Below, piece by piece: positions 20,978-31,277 of a DNA stretch of 64,000 nucleotides. The DNA is from Rhizophlyctis rosea. Lineage: Eukaryota > Chytridiomycota > Chytridiomycetes > Rhizophlyctidales > Rhizophlyctidaceae. Made by a program: the position numbers and the translations under genes. The number at the start of each line of letters is the position of its first letter. The first letter of the stretch is position 1. Below the pieces are notes generated by a model, which did no database searches, was not told where the DNA came from, and was given only the letters and a program-made list of their open reading frames with translations. The stretch lies in contig JADGJC010000212.1 of assembly GCA_027596075.1 (NCBI GenBank), forward strand, positions 1-64,000. Reading direction: 5' to 3'.

Positions 20978-22117
20978 ATGTCTTCTCTCAACTTGACGAC
21001 CGAAGAAGGAATCGCTGCTTGGCTTACAGCCAACACTCCCACATATGCACCCACCTCCACAGATGCCGTCCAAAAACTCTCCGGCGGAAACGCCAATTTC
21101 ACCTTCCGCGTCAATCTCGCCACCCCCATAAACCTCCCAGACAACTCCCCACGCACCTCCATTGTCATAAAACACGCCGAAGAGTTCGCCGCTTATTCGG
21201 CTGATGTTGTTATACCCGCTGAACGCGCAGCGTTCGAAGCTGCTATCTTGAGTTATATTCAACACCACAAGACGGAGCTCCAACCCCCTACCAACCCCTC
21301 CCCACTCCCCGTTGACGTCCCATACCTCTACCACTATGCTCCGGAAAGTCATTCCCTGATATTGGAAGACATTCAATCCTCTACAACACTCAAAGCCGCT
21401 CTATCCTCACACACTATCTCCCCCTCGGATGCTGAGAAGATTGGTACGTCCCTAGGGACTTGGTTGCGGCACCTTCATTCACTCCCGTATGAGTCTCTCC
21501 TCCCCGCCCTTCCTTCCAAAACCCATCCATTGGCGTGGATAGCGCCTGTTAGGGAGTATGCACAGCTCTCCCAAATTGTGTCGAAGTTTCCGCTTGATGA
21601 TGAAAGGAAGGCGCATGTGATGAAGGTGCTTGGGGAGGTTGTGCCGTTTCAGCAGGAACAGATTGGAAAGGAAGGGGCGTTGTGTATGGGTGATTTTTGG
21701 AGTGGGAATACGTTGATTTCGCAACCGGAGTCGGAGTCATCAACACCTGAAACGACACCCGTAAACCACATCCACATAATAGATTGGGAAATGTCCCGTC
21801 CCGCAAACCCCCTCTTCGACATCGCTCAATTCCTTTCTGAGCTCTTCCTCGCTTTCCACTTCCGCTCTTCCACCGCCTCCACCATCCTTGCAAAAAGCTT
21901 CCTCAAATCCTACGGTGTCATAAGCGAAGAGGATTGGAGGGTTATTGTGATGCATGTTGGAGTGCATGTTACGTGTTGGCCGGCAGTTATACCGGGGTGG
22001 GGGATGGAGGAGGAGGTTAGGAGGTGTGGGGAGGTGGGAGTGGAGTGGGTCGTTGGGGCTTGGGAGAGGGGGGTTGGGTGGGAGGGGAGGGGGTGGTTGG
22101 GGGAGGTCAAGGGGTAG
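20978..22117 (+). CDS. APH/choline-kinase-like phosphotransferase
   Basis: A single-exon protein of 379 residues starting at MSSLNLTTEEG. It has the protein-kinase-like fold of aminoglycoside/choline/methylthioribose kinases. The glycine-rich loop GGNANFTFRV sits at about residue 32, the ATP-binding lysine at VIKHAEE (about 57), the catalytic loop at CMGDFWSGNTLI (about 231), and the metal-binding segment at IIDWEMSRPANPLFDIAQFL (about 260). The catalytic loop has Met where many family members have His (HGDxxxxN), but the Asp and Asn are retained, so activity is plausible. The upstream in-frame ATG at 20918 would add 20 residues without family support. The substrate is unknown: small-molecule hydroxyl phosphorylation such as methylthioribose or choline is the usual family role. 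The second half is strongly G-rich. Confidence 0.8.
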   Translation: MSSLNLTTEEGIAAWLTANTPTYAPTSTDAVQKLSGGNANFTFRVNLATPINLPDNSPRTSIVIKHAEEFAAYSADVVIPAERAAFEAAILSYIQHHKTELQPPTNPSPLPVDVPYLYHYAPESHSLILEDIQSSTTLKAALSSHTISPSDAEKIGTSLGTWLRHLHSLPYESLLPALPSKTHPLAWIAPVREYAQLSQIVSKFPLDDERKAHVMKVLGEVVPFQQEQIGKEGALCMGDFWSGNTLISQPESESSTPETTPVNHIHIIDWEMSRPANPLFDIAQFLSELFLAFHFRSSTASTILAKSFLKSYGVISEEDWRVIVMHVGVHVTCWPAVIPGWGMEEEVRRCGEVGVEWVVGAWERGVGWEGRGWLGEVKG

Positions 22118-22539
22118 CAGTAGAATGGTTAATGATGAATACATGGGAGTCTCCACAGGCTTAGGTACTGTATATGAAATCCTTCATCCATGTTTCTGTG
22201 GTCATTGACTATGGAGTGAGTTTCAAATATGTTCCGACTGTCATGTACCGCAAAAATCGGAAAATGTTCTGGTTGTGAGTGTGCCTCCACTCTTGATCAC
22301 TGTCCCACTACTTCCATCGCTGTGCTGGCAAGCGGCGGCGGGTGTGACTGTGCCTTGGAATTTTTTCCGATTTTTCGCGGGACTTTCAAGTTTTGGTGTG
22401 AGTAGATATACTCAAATGCTGTTGCAACAAAGACTTGATATTGGATACCAGCTCCAATTCTACAATCTACTTAGCAACTACATCATGACCTACATACATA
22501 TTTACATTTTCGATCCAGCCAACAAACCCTCCATCCCTC
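22118..22539. other. Convergent intergenic region
   Basis: This lies between the 3' ends of the kinase and expansin genes. No gene is seen; it presumably holds both 3' UTRs. Confidence 0.5.
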
Positions 22540-23169
22540 TTATGTATTCTTCCCAGGCGTCAACCCCTTCAAAACAGTCTGCGTCCCCTTCACATCCGTA
22601 ACCCTAACCGTAACACCACTCCCCGCCCCATCCCCAGTGAAGAAGTTATAATCCTGCCTCGTCAACCCAACATACGAGCTCCCCTTCAACACCTCGATAT
22701 TCTGAATCGCGTACGGGGAGTTCCGAGCTTGGATCCCAAACCACCATTGTGTTGACCCGTCTTTCCACGCAATTTTCAGACCGCCGGAGGAAACTGGGCA
22801 CGCGACGAATTTCCACGACACGTTATGCACACGACCCGCTGACAGTGGTGCGATTTTAGAAAATGCGGTGGTGGAGAGGTCGAGTGACCCTGGAGCGCAT
22901 TCGGGGCATTTATTGATGAGTTTGACGGTTACGCTTCCGTTTGGGCCGGTTACTGTTGCGCAGGCGCCGCATTGGAGGCCATTGGACCAGGATGCGCCGC
23001 TGTAGGCTGCGAAGAGGTTGTCGGGGACTGTGGGGAGGAGGCAGGCGTTGCCGGAGGAGGAGTCGCCGTAGTAGGTTATGTCGCCTGTGCCGCCTGATGA
23101 GGGGTTGTAGGTGAAGGTTTGGGCGGTTGTGAGGGGGAGGAGGAGGGGGAGGAGGTGGTAGGGGCGCAT
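22540..23169 (-). CDS. Expansin-like secreted protein (DPBB plus C-terminal CBM63-type domain)
   Basis: A single exon of 209 residues. The start is MRPYHLLPLLLPL, giving a signal peptide with cleavage likely after TTAQ; an in-frame ATG 17 codons upstream would bury it. The mature protein begins with a six-stranded double-psi barrel: GDITYYGDSSSGNACLLP, then SWSNGLQCGACATVTGPNGS and LINKCPECAPGSLDLS, the Asp being the conserved acidic residue of expansins. The second domain, from about residue 125, has GGLKIAWKDGSTQWWFGIQ and EVLKGSSYVGLTRQDYNFF, the aromatic cellulose-binding surface of CBM63. Expansins loosen cellulose networks without hydrolysis. Architecture and length match microbial EXLX1-type proteins. 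In a zoosporic fungus it probably helps rhizoids penetrate plant or algal walls. Confidence 0.88.
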   Translation of the reverse strand: MRPYHLLPLLLPLTTAQTFTYNPSSGGTGDITYYGDSSSGNACLLPTVPDNLFAAYSGASWSNGLQCGACATVTGPNGSVTVKLINKCPECAPGSLDLSTTAFSKIAPLSAGRVHNVSWKFVACPVSSGGLKIAWKDGSTQWWFGIQARNSPYAIQNIEVLKGSSYVGLTRQDYNFFTGDGAGSGVTVRVTDVKGTQTVLKGLTPGKNT

Positions 23170-23257
23170 TGTTGGAGGTTGGGCGGGTGTTGGTGGTGGT
23201 CGGGCGGTGGTGAAGGTCAAAGGTCTGAGAGCGTGCAGGGGAGAGCAGACATGGAGT

Positions 23258-23267
23258 CTTTATATCC
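23258..23267 (-). promoter_or_regulatory. TATA box of the expansin gene
   Basis: On the minus strand the sequence reads GGATATAAAG, about 90 bases upstream of the expansin start codon. Position and sequence suit a TATA-driven, inducible gene. Prediction by sequence only. Confidence 0.5.
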
Positions 23268-24212
23268 ATTCCCCTCAAGGTCTCAGGGTGGGTATCCCAA
23301 CATGCTCCATCTTCTGTAAACACCATCCACGCCACTCCCCAAAAACCATCACCCAAAAAGAATCCAACACACCAAAAATGTTGACACCGATCCCAACCGT
23401 TCTGCGCTCCTTCCAACGCCACCATCCGACTGAGCTTCCGTTTCTTGATACGTTCAGGGGCTCAGACAAGGCCGCACCCAAACGCGTTCATTCCCTTATT
23501 GATACGGAGGGACCGGACTCGGGCCAGTCGGCGGCCGTTCAAAGCCACCGGCGGACTTTGCGATCAACTGCGCCTGGTGTAACGTTCTGCCGAAGGTAAT
23601 ATATCGGATCGACCATCCGAAGTGTGGGCTTTGGCGAGTGCAGCAGTATTCGCCATAGAGAGTGACCGGAAATCTGAAAATGAGTGAACGGTGTTGATTA
23701 TCGGATATGTATGTGTTTTGGGCGTCGTGTCAATGTCGTTCAGCGGAATTGGAATATTGGAGCTGGTTTCCGGTAAAAGTTAAGACTCTTCAACGAATTT
23801 CTTTTTTTTTGGTCGTGCATTCAATTCTGAGAAGGGATGATACCTATGAGGAGTCTTTACCTCCTGATGTGGAGCCAGGTGGACTTGTTATATTGTGCTT
23901 GCTCAATTTTCGAACTGAAACGCATGGAAAGCTGTGGCGTGGGCAGTGCCACCAAAGACGAATGCTTCGCCTCCAATGCGGGATCCCATCGGCTGACTCC
24001 GGCAGGTGGTACACCAGACATAAATGTATGATGAAAAATTCATATCCATGTCGGATGTTGATCTGGTATATTGTTGCAATTTTTTGGGCACCGCTGGGCA
24101 AGTTTTGGGGCCAGTGGGCGAGACTTTACATGACTTGCAAAAGATGGCGAATATGCATATTTGATGCAGGCACACAGCGAATGCGCAGATCTCAGCACCC
24201 ACAGATATGGCA
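23268..24212. other. Intergenic, no gene seen
   Basis: The expansin upstream region and further non-coding DNA. Short frames on both strands lack support. Confidence 0.5.
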
Positions 24213-24980
24213 TCACGGATCATAATTTACATCAAGTTCCAACTTCCTACAATTCCACAACACAATCCCCACAACCTTATACGCATGATGCCACCACACC
24301 TCCTCCACAACCCGCTTCCAATACCTCGCCACACGCTCACAAACCATCTCGTTACAATCCAACCCGCTCCATGTGATGAAACTTTCTACTCTCGTCAACG
24401 CCAAATCGGGCGGTATGGCATGACTTTCGGAGTGCAGGATGATCGATGTGTCGTGTTTATCGCCCAACCCGTAGAAAGTTGGACTGTACATGCTCCCGAA
24501 CGCGAACGCGAATATGTCTTTGGAGAGGAGGATGCTTAGGACGGATGTTATGCAGATGTGGGGGTGAGGGAGGAGGGTGTTGGGGTCTATGGGATCTGGA
24601 CCCAATTGCCCGGACAGGAACACGACGTCGAAGGTTATGTCGGGTATTGAGGACGGATCTATGTTTTCCACGTTTATCTTGCGGGACAAAATATCCTCTT
24701 GGTCCAGTATGAGGACATCTTTGGTCGTGTAGTTATTGATTGTGTATACTCCGCACTCTACGATTGGGACGTGACCGTCCCAGGATTCTCCTCGGAGGAA
24801 GAGGCTGAAGAGTACATCTGGATCGTAATTTGAGTTTGTTATGAGGGAGTGTATGTGGGGGGTTAGAACGTAGTAGGAGACTAGGGATGATGCTCGGGTG
24901 GGGCGTGAGGCGACTCGGAACCAGATAATATGGAGGATGTGGGTTGCGTCTTTGGGCAGTGTTGGAGTGTTGGGAAGCAT
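24213..24980 (-). CDS. Unrecognised protein, 255 aa
   Basis: A clean single open frame starts at ATG 24980. The composition is that of a folded soluble protein: regular hydrophobic spacing, segments such as HILHIIWFRVASRPTRASSL near the N-terminus, DITFDVVFLSGQLGPDPIDP in the middle, and YWKRVVEEVWWHHAYKVVG near the C-terminus. No signal peptide, membrane segment or family signature was recognised. An intron at either end cannot be excluded. The FDVVFLSGQLGPDPID segment has the look of a nucleotide- or sugar-binding beta-strand/turn, but this is only an impression. Confidence 0.6.
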   Translation of the reverse strand: MLPNTPTLPKDATHILHIIWFRVASRPTRASSLVSYYVLTPHIHSLITNSNYDPDVLFSLFLRGESWDGHVPIVECGVYTINNYTTKDVLILDQEDILSRKINVENIDPSSIPDITFDVVFLSGQLGPDPIDPNTLLPHPHICITSVLSILLSKDIFAFAFGSMYSPTFYGLGDKHDTSIILHSESHAIPPDLALTRVESFITWSGLDCNEMVCERVARYWKRVVEEVWWHHAYKVVGIVLWNCRKLELDVNYDP

Positions 24981-25849
24981 TTTGGAAAGTTTTCGGGCTT
25001 TTGACAGTTCTGCTCGAGGCTGTGGTGACTTGTAGTTGGCGGATGCAGCATACAGGCGGACAAGCAGGGTTGTTGGAGTTCAGGGAGCCGCATTCAGTTG
25101 CATGGACACCTTGGTAAAAGAGATGTTGCGTCTTTGCAAGTGTGAATGCATTTGTGTTCAATCATGCTGTGGATGCCTGTGGCTAGTGGGTCCTCATTAT
25201 TCGCTAATAGAGTGTTATTTTTAGCTACCATGCATAATTGACAGTCAGTCACTGAACATGACAGGTGGACACAAACCCGTCCCCAATAGGCCAAATTGGA
25301 CCCAAGGATTGCCACAAACACGCTGATCAGGTCACGGTCCCTGAGCTGGAGCGTGCTGCTGGCCACCTCAATCGGATTGCTGCGGAGTCCTGTCAACTTT
25401 CCCACGCTCTTCCCTCCCACACATAGCACGGAGGTGACTGCCCATCTTGGTTGGGTAACTTGGCACGCTCATCTTCGCCATCTGTCACGCAACGTGTCAC
25501 CTACCACGTCCAACAATATATCCCTCTGCCAAAGTTGGTCAATACACACCCTTCATAACCGAGTCGTTGCACCCCTTAAGGCTAGATCCCCATCGCCACG
25601 CGTTGGCAAACCCTTTGAACGACCGACAGTCATTCGCGTCTCAAAGCCGGGGTTTGTTGGAAGTGGGCTATGCGTGAAAGCTCTGTAAGGTGGGCTGCTT
25701 GAACGGCGTTTGTATAGTTTACGTGATGACGGTGAACCAACACTCAACTCCGTGTTTCTACAGGCTGGCACTTACATCGCTGTTTCCATCTGTTTCCAAC
25801 CGCTTCCAACTGCTCCTAAACACACACCCTCGCGTAACTTCTTGCAAAT
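24981..25849. other. Divergent intergenic region
   Basis: This separates the minus-strand unknown gene from the PARP gene. No gene is seen; promoters for both are expected here. Confidence 0.5.
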
Positions 25850-28800
25850 ATGGGTCGGAAAGACTTTCGTGCGGACGTTGAGGAGCTCAATGATTTGTAT
25901 AAGGCGAAACTCAAAGGTCGCACTCCTGTCAAAGGTAGGCTTTTGTTTACATTCCCTGTCCGTTGGGGGGAATATAGGCGTGAAATTTCCGCTCTCCAAT
26001 ATTGGTTACTAGCTAACGCCGACGTGCGAATTTGTAGGATTGAGCGAGGGAGATGAGGATGGCATGGTGAAATTCCAATTCAGTTTTGATGAAAACTCGT
26101 GGATCAGTGTTTCCATTTGCCTTGACGGTGAGTAATGACTTTTAGGTGAACGAATAGACGGACCACATCCACGTCCGCCATCAGCCATCATTTCTCGGTA
26201 ACTGATCATGCATTCCGAACCATCAGATCTCCATGCTTACCCCACAGGCTCAACCGGGTGGCTTTTTGTGGACGACTGTACCGAAGATGAGAAAGCATCG
26301 CGAGGTTCGTTGTTGAAAAAGATGAAAGACGAACCGGTGTTTGCCATTCTTGATGCAAAAATTGTACTGATATGCTGCAACAGGATCGAAAATCCTCTCA
26401 GAGATATCTGTTTCCGCTCAACCAATTCGGGAAATCGTCTTCAAATGCCTGGCGGCATTGTGTCATCAACTCACTCTCCACGATGGTTTTTTGGCCGTCT
26501 TTCGTGACTCATCAGACATGGATACTGATCCGACGGCACGTTCTCCTCGCGACGACCGCGAAACGGGCATCAAGCGGACCCGCCATGACACCTCAGATGC
26601 GGAAGCAAGCGATGACAATTCCGAAAGTGTTGACGACGACGACGAAGACGAGGGAGAGGGCGTCGACGTATCAGATGAAGAACCCATGGACGAGGACGCC
26701 TTGGACGAGCTGATGTATTCGCATCATACCGGAGTCAGTCCCAACAAGAAGGGATTGATTCTCAGGGATGCGGCGCAGATGCGAGATGCGGGATACGTCT
26801 ACGTCGGGTATTTGACGCATGCTGCGGAGGATGGGTGAGTCGCATTCTCAAATGTCCTATCTTCATGCGAAACTGACGTTGCTTGCGGATAGTTTCATAC
26901 TCTACAACTCGATGCCCGTCTCATCCCTTTTGCAGTCCGGAGTGCTGACGGCAGATCAATGTGATGCATGGTCCGTAATATTGTTCCCGTCAAATATGCC
27001 TGATACCCCTCTGTTTGAGACTCATTCAAACGCCCAACAGGAATCTCTCCCACACTGCCTACATCGTCACGTTGATGAAATTCGAACCGGACTATGTCGA
27101 CGTGGTGGACAAGAAGGGCAACTGTTACATCGTGGGGTAAAGTTTGTTCTTTTCAATTGATCTTTGGCAACGACGGTGACTTATGTACATCTTAGGCTGC
27201 GGCTTGACGTCAACAATCCAGAAACAGCACTTGAGAAACAGCCTCACATCCAGTTCCGAGTGCTGGCATCGGACAAGGCGCAAGTTGCTACAAGGGATGC
27301 CCAGGCAGCATTCCAAGCTATCACTGCTAATACGAATGCTGATACCGGCGTCAGGAAAGAGGATCAGACGACTAGCGTGACGCAATTCATGCTGTCTTGG
27401 ACTTTGTCGGACCTGCTCAACACAAGGTTCCTGCAGCTTCTGGCTTATCGGCTGCATTACCAGTTGGGATGGTGGGTTTGAATGGAGAACCTGACAATAT
27501 ACACATAACTGAAGATGATGTTGTTTAGGGCTGGTGCAGAGCTCGTCTTCAGAGAGCGTCACGCCATCGCCGGAGAAGTAGGCAACAGCGCCTTCCTGTC
27601 GCCAACAAGCCGCGATGCAACTGCGGACTGGAACGAAGCGAATGCGGCTGACCAAGAAGAAGCGACCAAGGCAAACAAGGCTGGCTTCCGGGACGACCTG
27701 TACTCTTTGAGGAGCGAAGGCGGGTCGGATGACTACCAGGACCATTTGAACTTCCCTATCTTGGTCATGCGATACGTATTGCGAAGGATCACGCTGGCCT
27801 CACGCTTCTGTCTGGTATGCCATCGGAGGACTGCGGAAGGTAAGATTGGTACGGAAGTGGAGTTTTGATAGGAAGCCTCACCCACCACCCAGATTTGGAG
27901 GCAATTCGCCCCTTCGTCTGCGAGTCACCGCTGTGCACGTACCAGTACTTGCAGATTGGTCTGGGCCCATCAATCGAACTGGAGGTGAGCAGTTGAAATA
28001 CCGTATCTGGAGGTTTCACGCAACTGATTAGCAAAAACAGCTTCTACACAACCGCACGGTTGTTGATATGCTAATCTCCTTTGCATACATCGGGGCGGCA
28101 AATTACGGCGGTGTGGCAAGCACCACGAACCAGCGGTACTACGGCGGCGTTGCAACCCCGCTCGAGCCATTCCCTTATGGTGTGGGGTACTCGGACGTCA
28201 AGGAGATCACGAGCCCAGCCGCCAACATCAAAAGGTGGGCGGGGGTGGATATATACTGCGAATGGGACAATGAAGATCCGGAAGCTGCCCCCCGTGTGGG
28301 AGATGTACTTGAGGTGAAGACCGCAATTTCACTTTGCAAAATTCTGCGCAAGCAAAATGCTAACCTTGAGTTGCAGTTCAATCACTATGGCCGTACGTTC
28401 AAGCCCAAAGTGGCCAGCGTTGGGCAGGGTAGCCACATGATCCTGGAGGCGCCTGTTGCCTTCGAATCTCCTCGGGTGAACTCCGGTACCAAGATTCCGT
28501 TCACAATCTTACGCAAACAATACGTCGGGTGGCCTGTCGACAAGCCCACCGACCCGGCGAGCTTGATGGAGGATCACAAGCTTTTCACGGAAACTCTGGA
28601 CAAAATGCCATGTGTGGACGTGATGGTCAAGGTCCTCGAACGGATCCGGCGCGGGAGCGTCTCAATGGAGGATAAGCCGGCCCAGCAGTTGGACACACCA
28701 CCGCCGGAACCGCCCACGCAGGATCAGATGAACGTCGAGGAGGAACCGGACCCATACGCGGATCCGTTTGAGAACCTTGACCCGAAGATGTTCCTCGTAC

Positions 28801-30925
28801 AGACGACGACGTTGAACCTGAGGCCGTTCCTTGACAGGGTGGATAAGTTGCTGTACCCGCTGCTCAGGTGGATCATTTGCTCGAACCGGAGCTATTTCAG
28901 GGAACTGGTGGACCCGAGGGAGCAGATTGTGGGCGTGGAGGCGAAGTATGTGCAGTTCAAGATGGTTATGGGCAGTCCGGACAAGGAGACGAGGTTCATG
29001 AGGGAGAGGGAGAAGGAGTGTCCGGCAAGTCAGGGGAAGGTTCAGAGTTTGTGGGCTTTTCATGGTTAGTTGCGTAGTTGTTTGGTGTTAATCCATCAGT
29101 TTATTGATTTCGCCTTGGGATGCAGGAAGTCCACTGCCGAACTGGCACTCGATCTTGCGTGTCGGATTGCATTTCAACAAGATTTCGCATGGTCGAGCGT
29201 ACGGCAACGGAATATGCAAGTTTGTGATTTTGCTCAACATCTCTTGTCTACATACTCATGGTGTTTGTAGACCACGGGTTGGACCAAGCAACATCCACCG
29301 GCTACGCCATGGCAAGCTACAACGGCGGATACAACGGCAAGCAATGGTTGCCCTCGAAACTTCGTATCAAGCACTGCATGAGCCTGAACGAGATTGTGAA
29401 CGCGCCGAGCAAGTTCCAGTCGACCAATCCGCATCTTGTCGTTCAGCACAGTAAGAACTTTGCTGTCTGAACTTTCTGTAGTTGTCTTTGAAGCTGATAA
29501 TATCTCGCCTTCATTTACAGTCGACTGGGTGCAAACGCGGTTCCTCCTCGTCTACCCGGCAGAAGATGACCTGGCCCAACAACAACACGCCTACCCGTAC
29601 CAACCAAGCACCGCGGCCGGCCAAACCCCCACGGGCATTACCGAAGCCCGGCAAGGCGTCATCTACCTCAACATGGACAGCACGATCCGCGTCAGGGGCA
29701 ACCGAGGCGAGATCAAGGTCCCCGCGGCACTCGTGGCCTCGGCGCACAGCAACGCGGCGACGCTGACGATGACGAAGTCGGAGGTGGCCGAACGCACCAT
29801 GGAGAGCTGGGACTTTGACAACGGGTTCTGGGCCCTGAACACCGCTGCTGGGCGGGAACATGGTGACGGGGACGAAGAAGAGGAAGGGGATTTCCTTGAC
29901 GAGGCGTTTGACTTTTCTGGTGGTGCTGGTGGTTCAGGGAGGAGTGGAGCGTCGTCTGCGGAGGGTGAGGCGAGGAGTGGGAAGGGCAAAGGTGCTGAGC
30001 GGAAGGCGGATGCTGCGATGGAGGATTTGGATATGCTTCCGCCGCCGGAGTATGCTACGCCTAGTGCTACGAAGGCGTTGCATAAGGAGTTGAGGGTTTT
30101 GTTGAAGGTCCAGCAGATGGTTGAGGAGAGGGAGAGGGGGTGGGTTTTGGATGTTGAGGGGGTGACGAATTTGTATCAGTGAGTGTTGTTGTTGGTTGGA
30201 TTTGTGTGTTTGGGTTTGTTGTACTGATTTGTTTGGCTGTGCAGGTGGACGGTGCGGTTGACGCATTTCGAGGAGGGGTTGCCGTTGCAGGAGGATTTGA
30301 AGGTGTGTGGTTGGAGGGGATAGTTTATTTTGATCATGATCCTGAATGTGGGTTCATTGTTTTTGCAGAAACGAGGCGCTGACGCCGTCAAGGAGGGGAT
30401 TACGCTGGAAGTGCGCTTTGGGCCGGAGTATCCCATGACGCCGTAAGTATCTTCTGTAGATTTCCGAGTATTAAGTTGCGCGTTGGTGTCATATGTAACT
30501 AAGCTGTTCATTTCACCAACCCAGACCCTACGTCCGCGTCGTCAAGCCCCGCTTCCTCCCCTTCGCCCAAGGCGGTGGAGGCCACGTCACGGCCGGCGGG
30601 TCCATCTGCATGGTACGCCGCTTCCTCCCCCTCCCCACTACTGCCCCCTCCACCCACTAACCAACCACCCCAACAGGACCTCCTAACCATGGGCGGCTGG
30701 TCCCCCGCCTACACGATGGAAGCAACCCTCCTCCAGATCCGGATGGCGTTGACGAGCACGGAGCCGAGGCCTGCTAGGTTGGATGGCACGAGGGGGAATG
30801 TTGTGTATTCTCCGGGGGAGGCCATTCAGGCTTTTGTGAGGGTTGCGCAGCAGCATGGGTGGACGGTGCCGAAGGGGTGGAATGAGTTGTTTAGTGGGAG
30901 TGGTAATGGGGGGGATGGGTTTTGA
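25850..30925 (+). CDS. PARP6/8-type ADP-ribosyltransferase fused to a UBE2Q-type E2-like domain
   Basis: A large multi-exon gene (a dozen or more exons; first 25850-25934, 26038-26127, then from 26227). The N-terminal part resembles UBE2Q/PARP6 N-terminal regions, with a long acidic linker near residues 140-190. A CxxC...C segment (FCLVCHRR...RPFVCESPLC) and CTYQYLQIGLGPSIE match the conserved region before fungal PARP domains. The catalytic domain has FHGSPLPNWHSILRVGL (NAD-binding His) and SHGRAYGNGIY-HGLDQATSTGYA. That tyrosine codon is split by a GC-AG intron at 29216-29270. SLNEIV occupies the third triad position. The C-terminal domain is E2-like: TLEVRFGPEYPMTPPYVRVVKPRF, then HVTAGGSICM with the candidate active cysteine, and GWSPAYTMEATLLQIR. 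The PARP-UBC combination is known from fungi. It likely mono-ADP-ribosylates proteins and may couple this to ubiquitin transfer. Confidence 0.85.
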
Positions 30926-31277
30926 TGGAGGGGTTGGGTGGTGGGAGGGGTTGTTTGTGGGGTGCGTGGATGGGCGAAGGGGTGGGGAGGGGCTTGGGTT
31001 TTCTCTTTCTTTTGCACATACTTGCTGTTTTTTTTTTTTTTTTTCATTTGCTTGTTTGTTTGATTTGCATTTGCGAAGCCCTTTGCTTGATACCTTTTGC
31101 GTTTTCCCTTTCCATCTGTGTACCATTTCCTTTTGTATAAATGAAGTAAAATGCTGTTTGAATGTACTTGTGTGTTATGGTTTGTTGTTTCATAGGTTGA
31201 GATTCGAAGGGGTGGAAGACATGGAACTGTTCGGTGGGCCAGTTCTTTTTGGTGATGTTCAACTGTATTCAACACAA
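30926..31277. other. Convergent intergenic region with poly-T
   Basis: A run of 16 T lies at 31029-31044, with G-rich sequence before it. It probably holds the 3' ends of the two flanking convergent genes. Confidence 0.5.
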
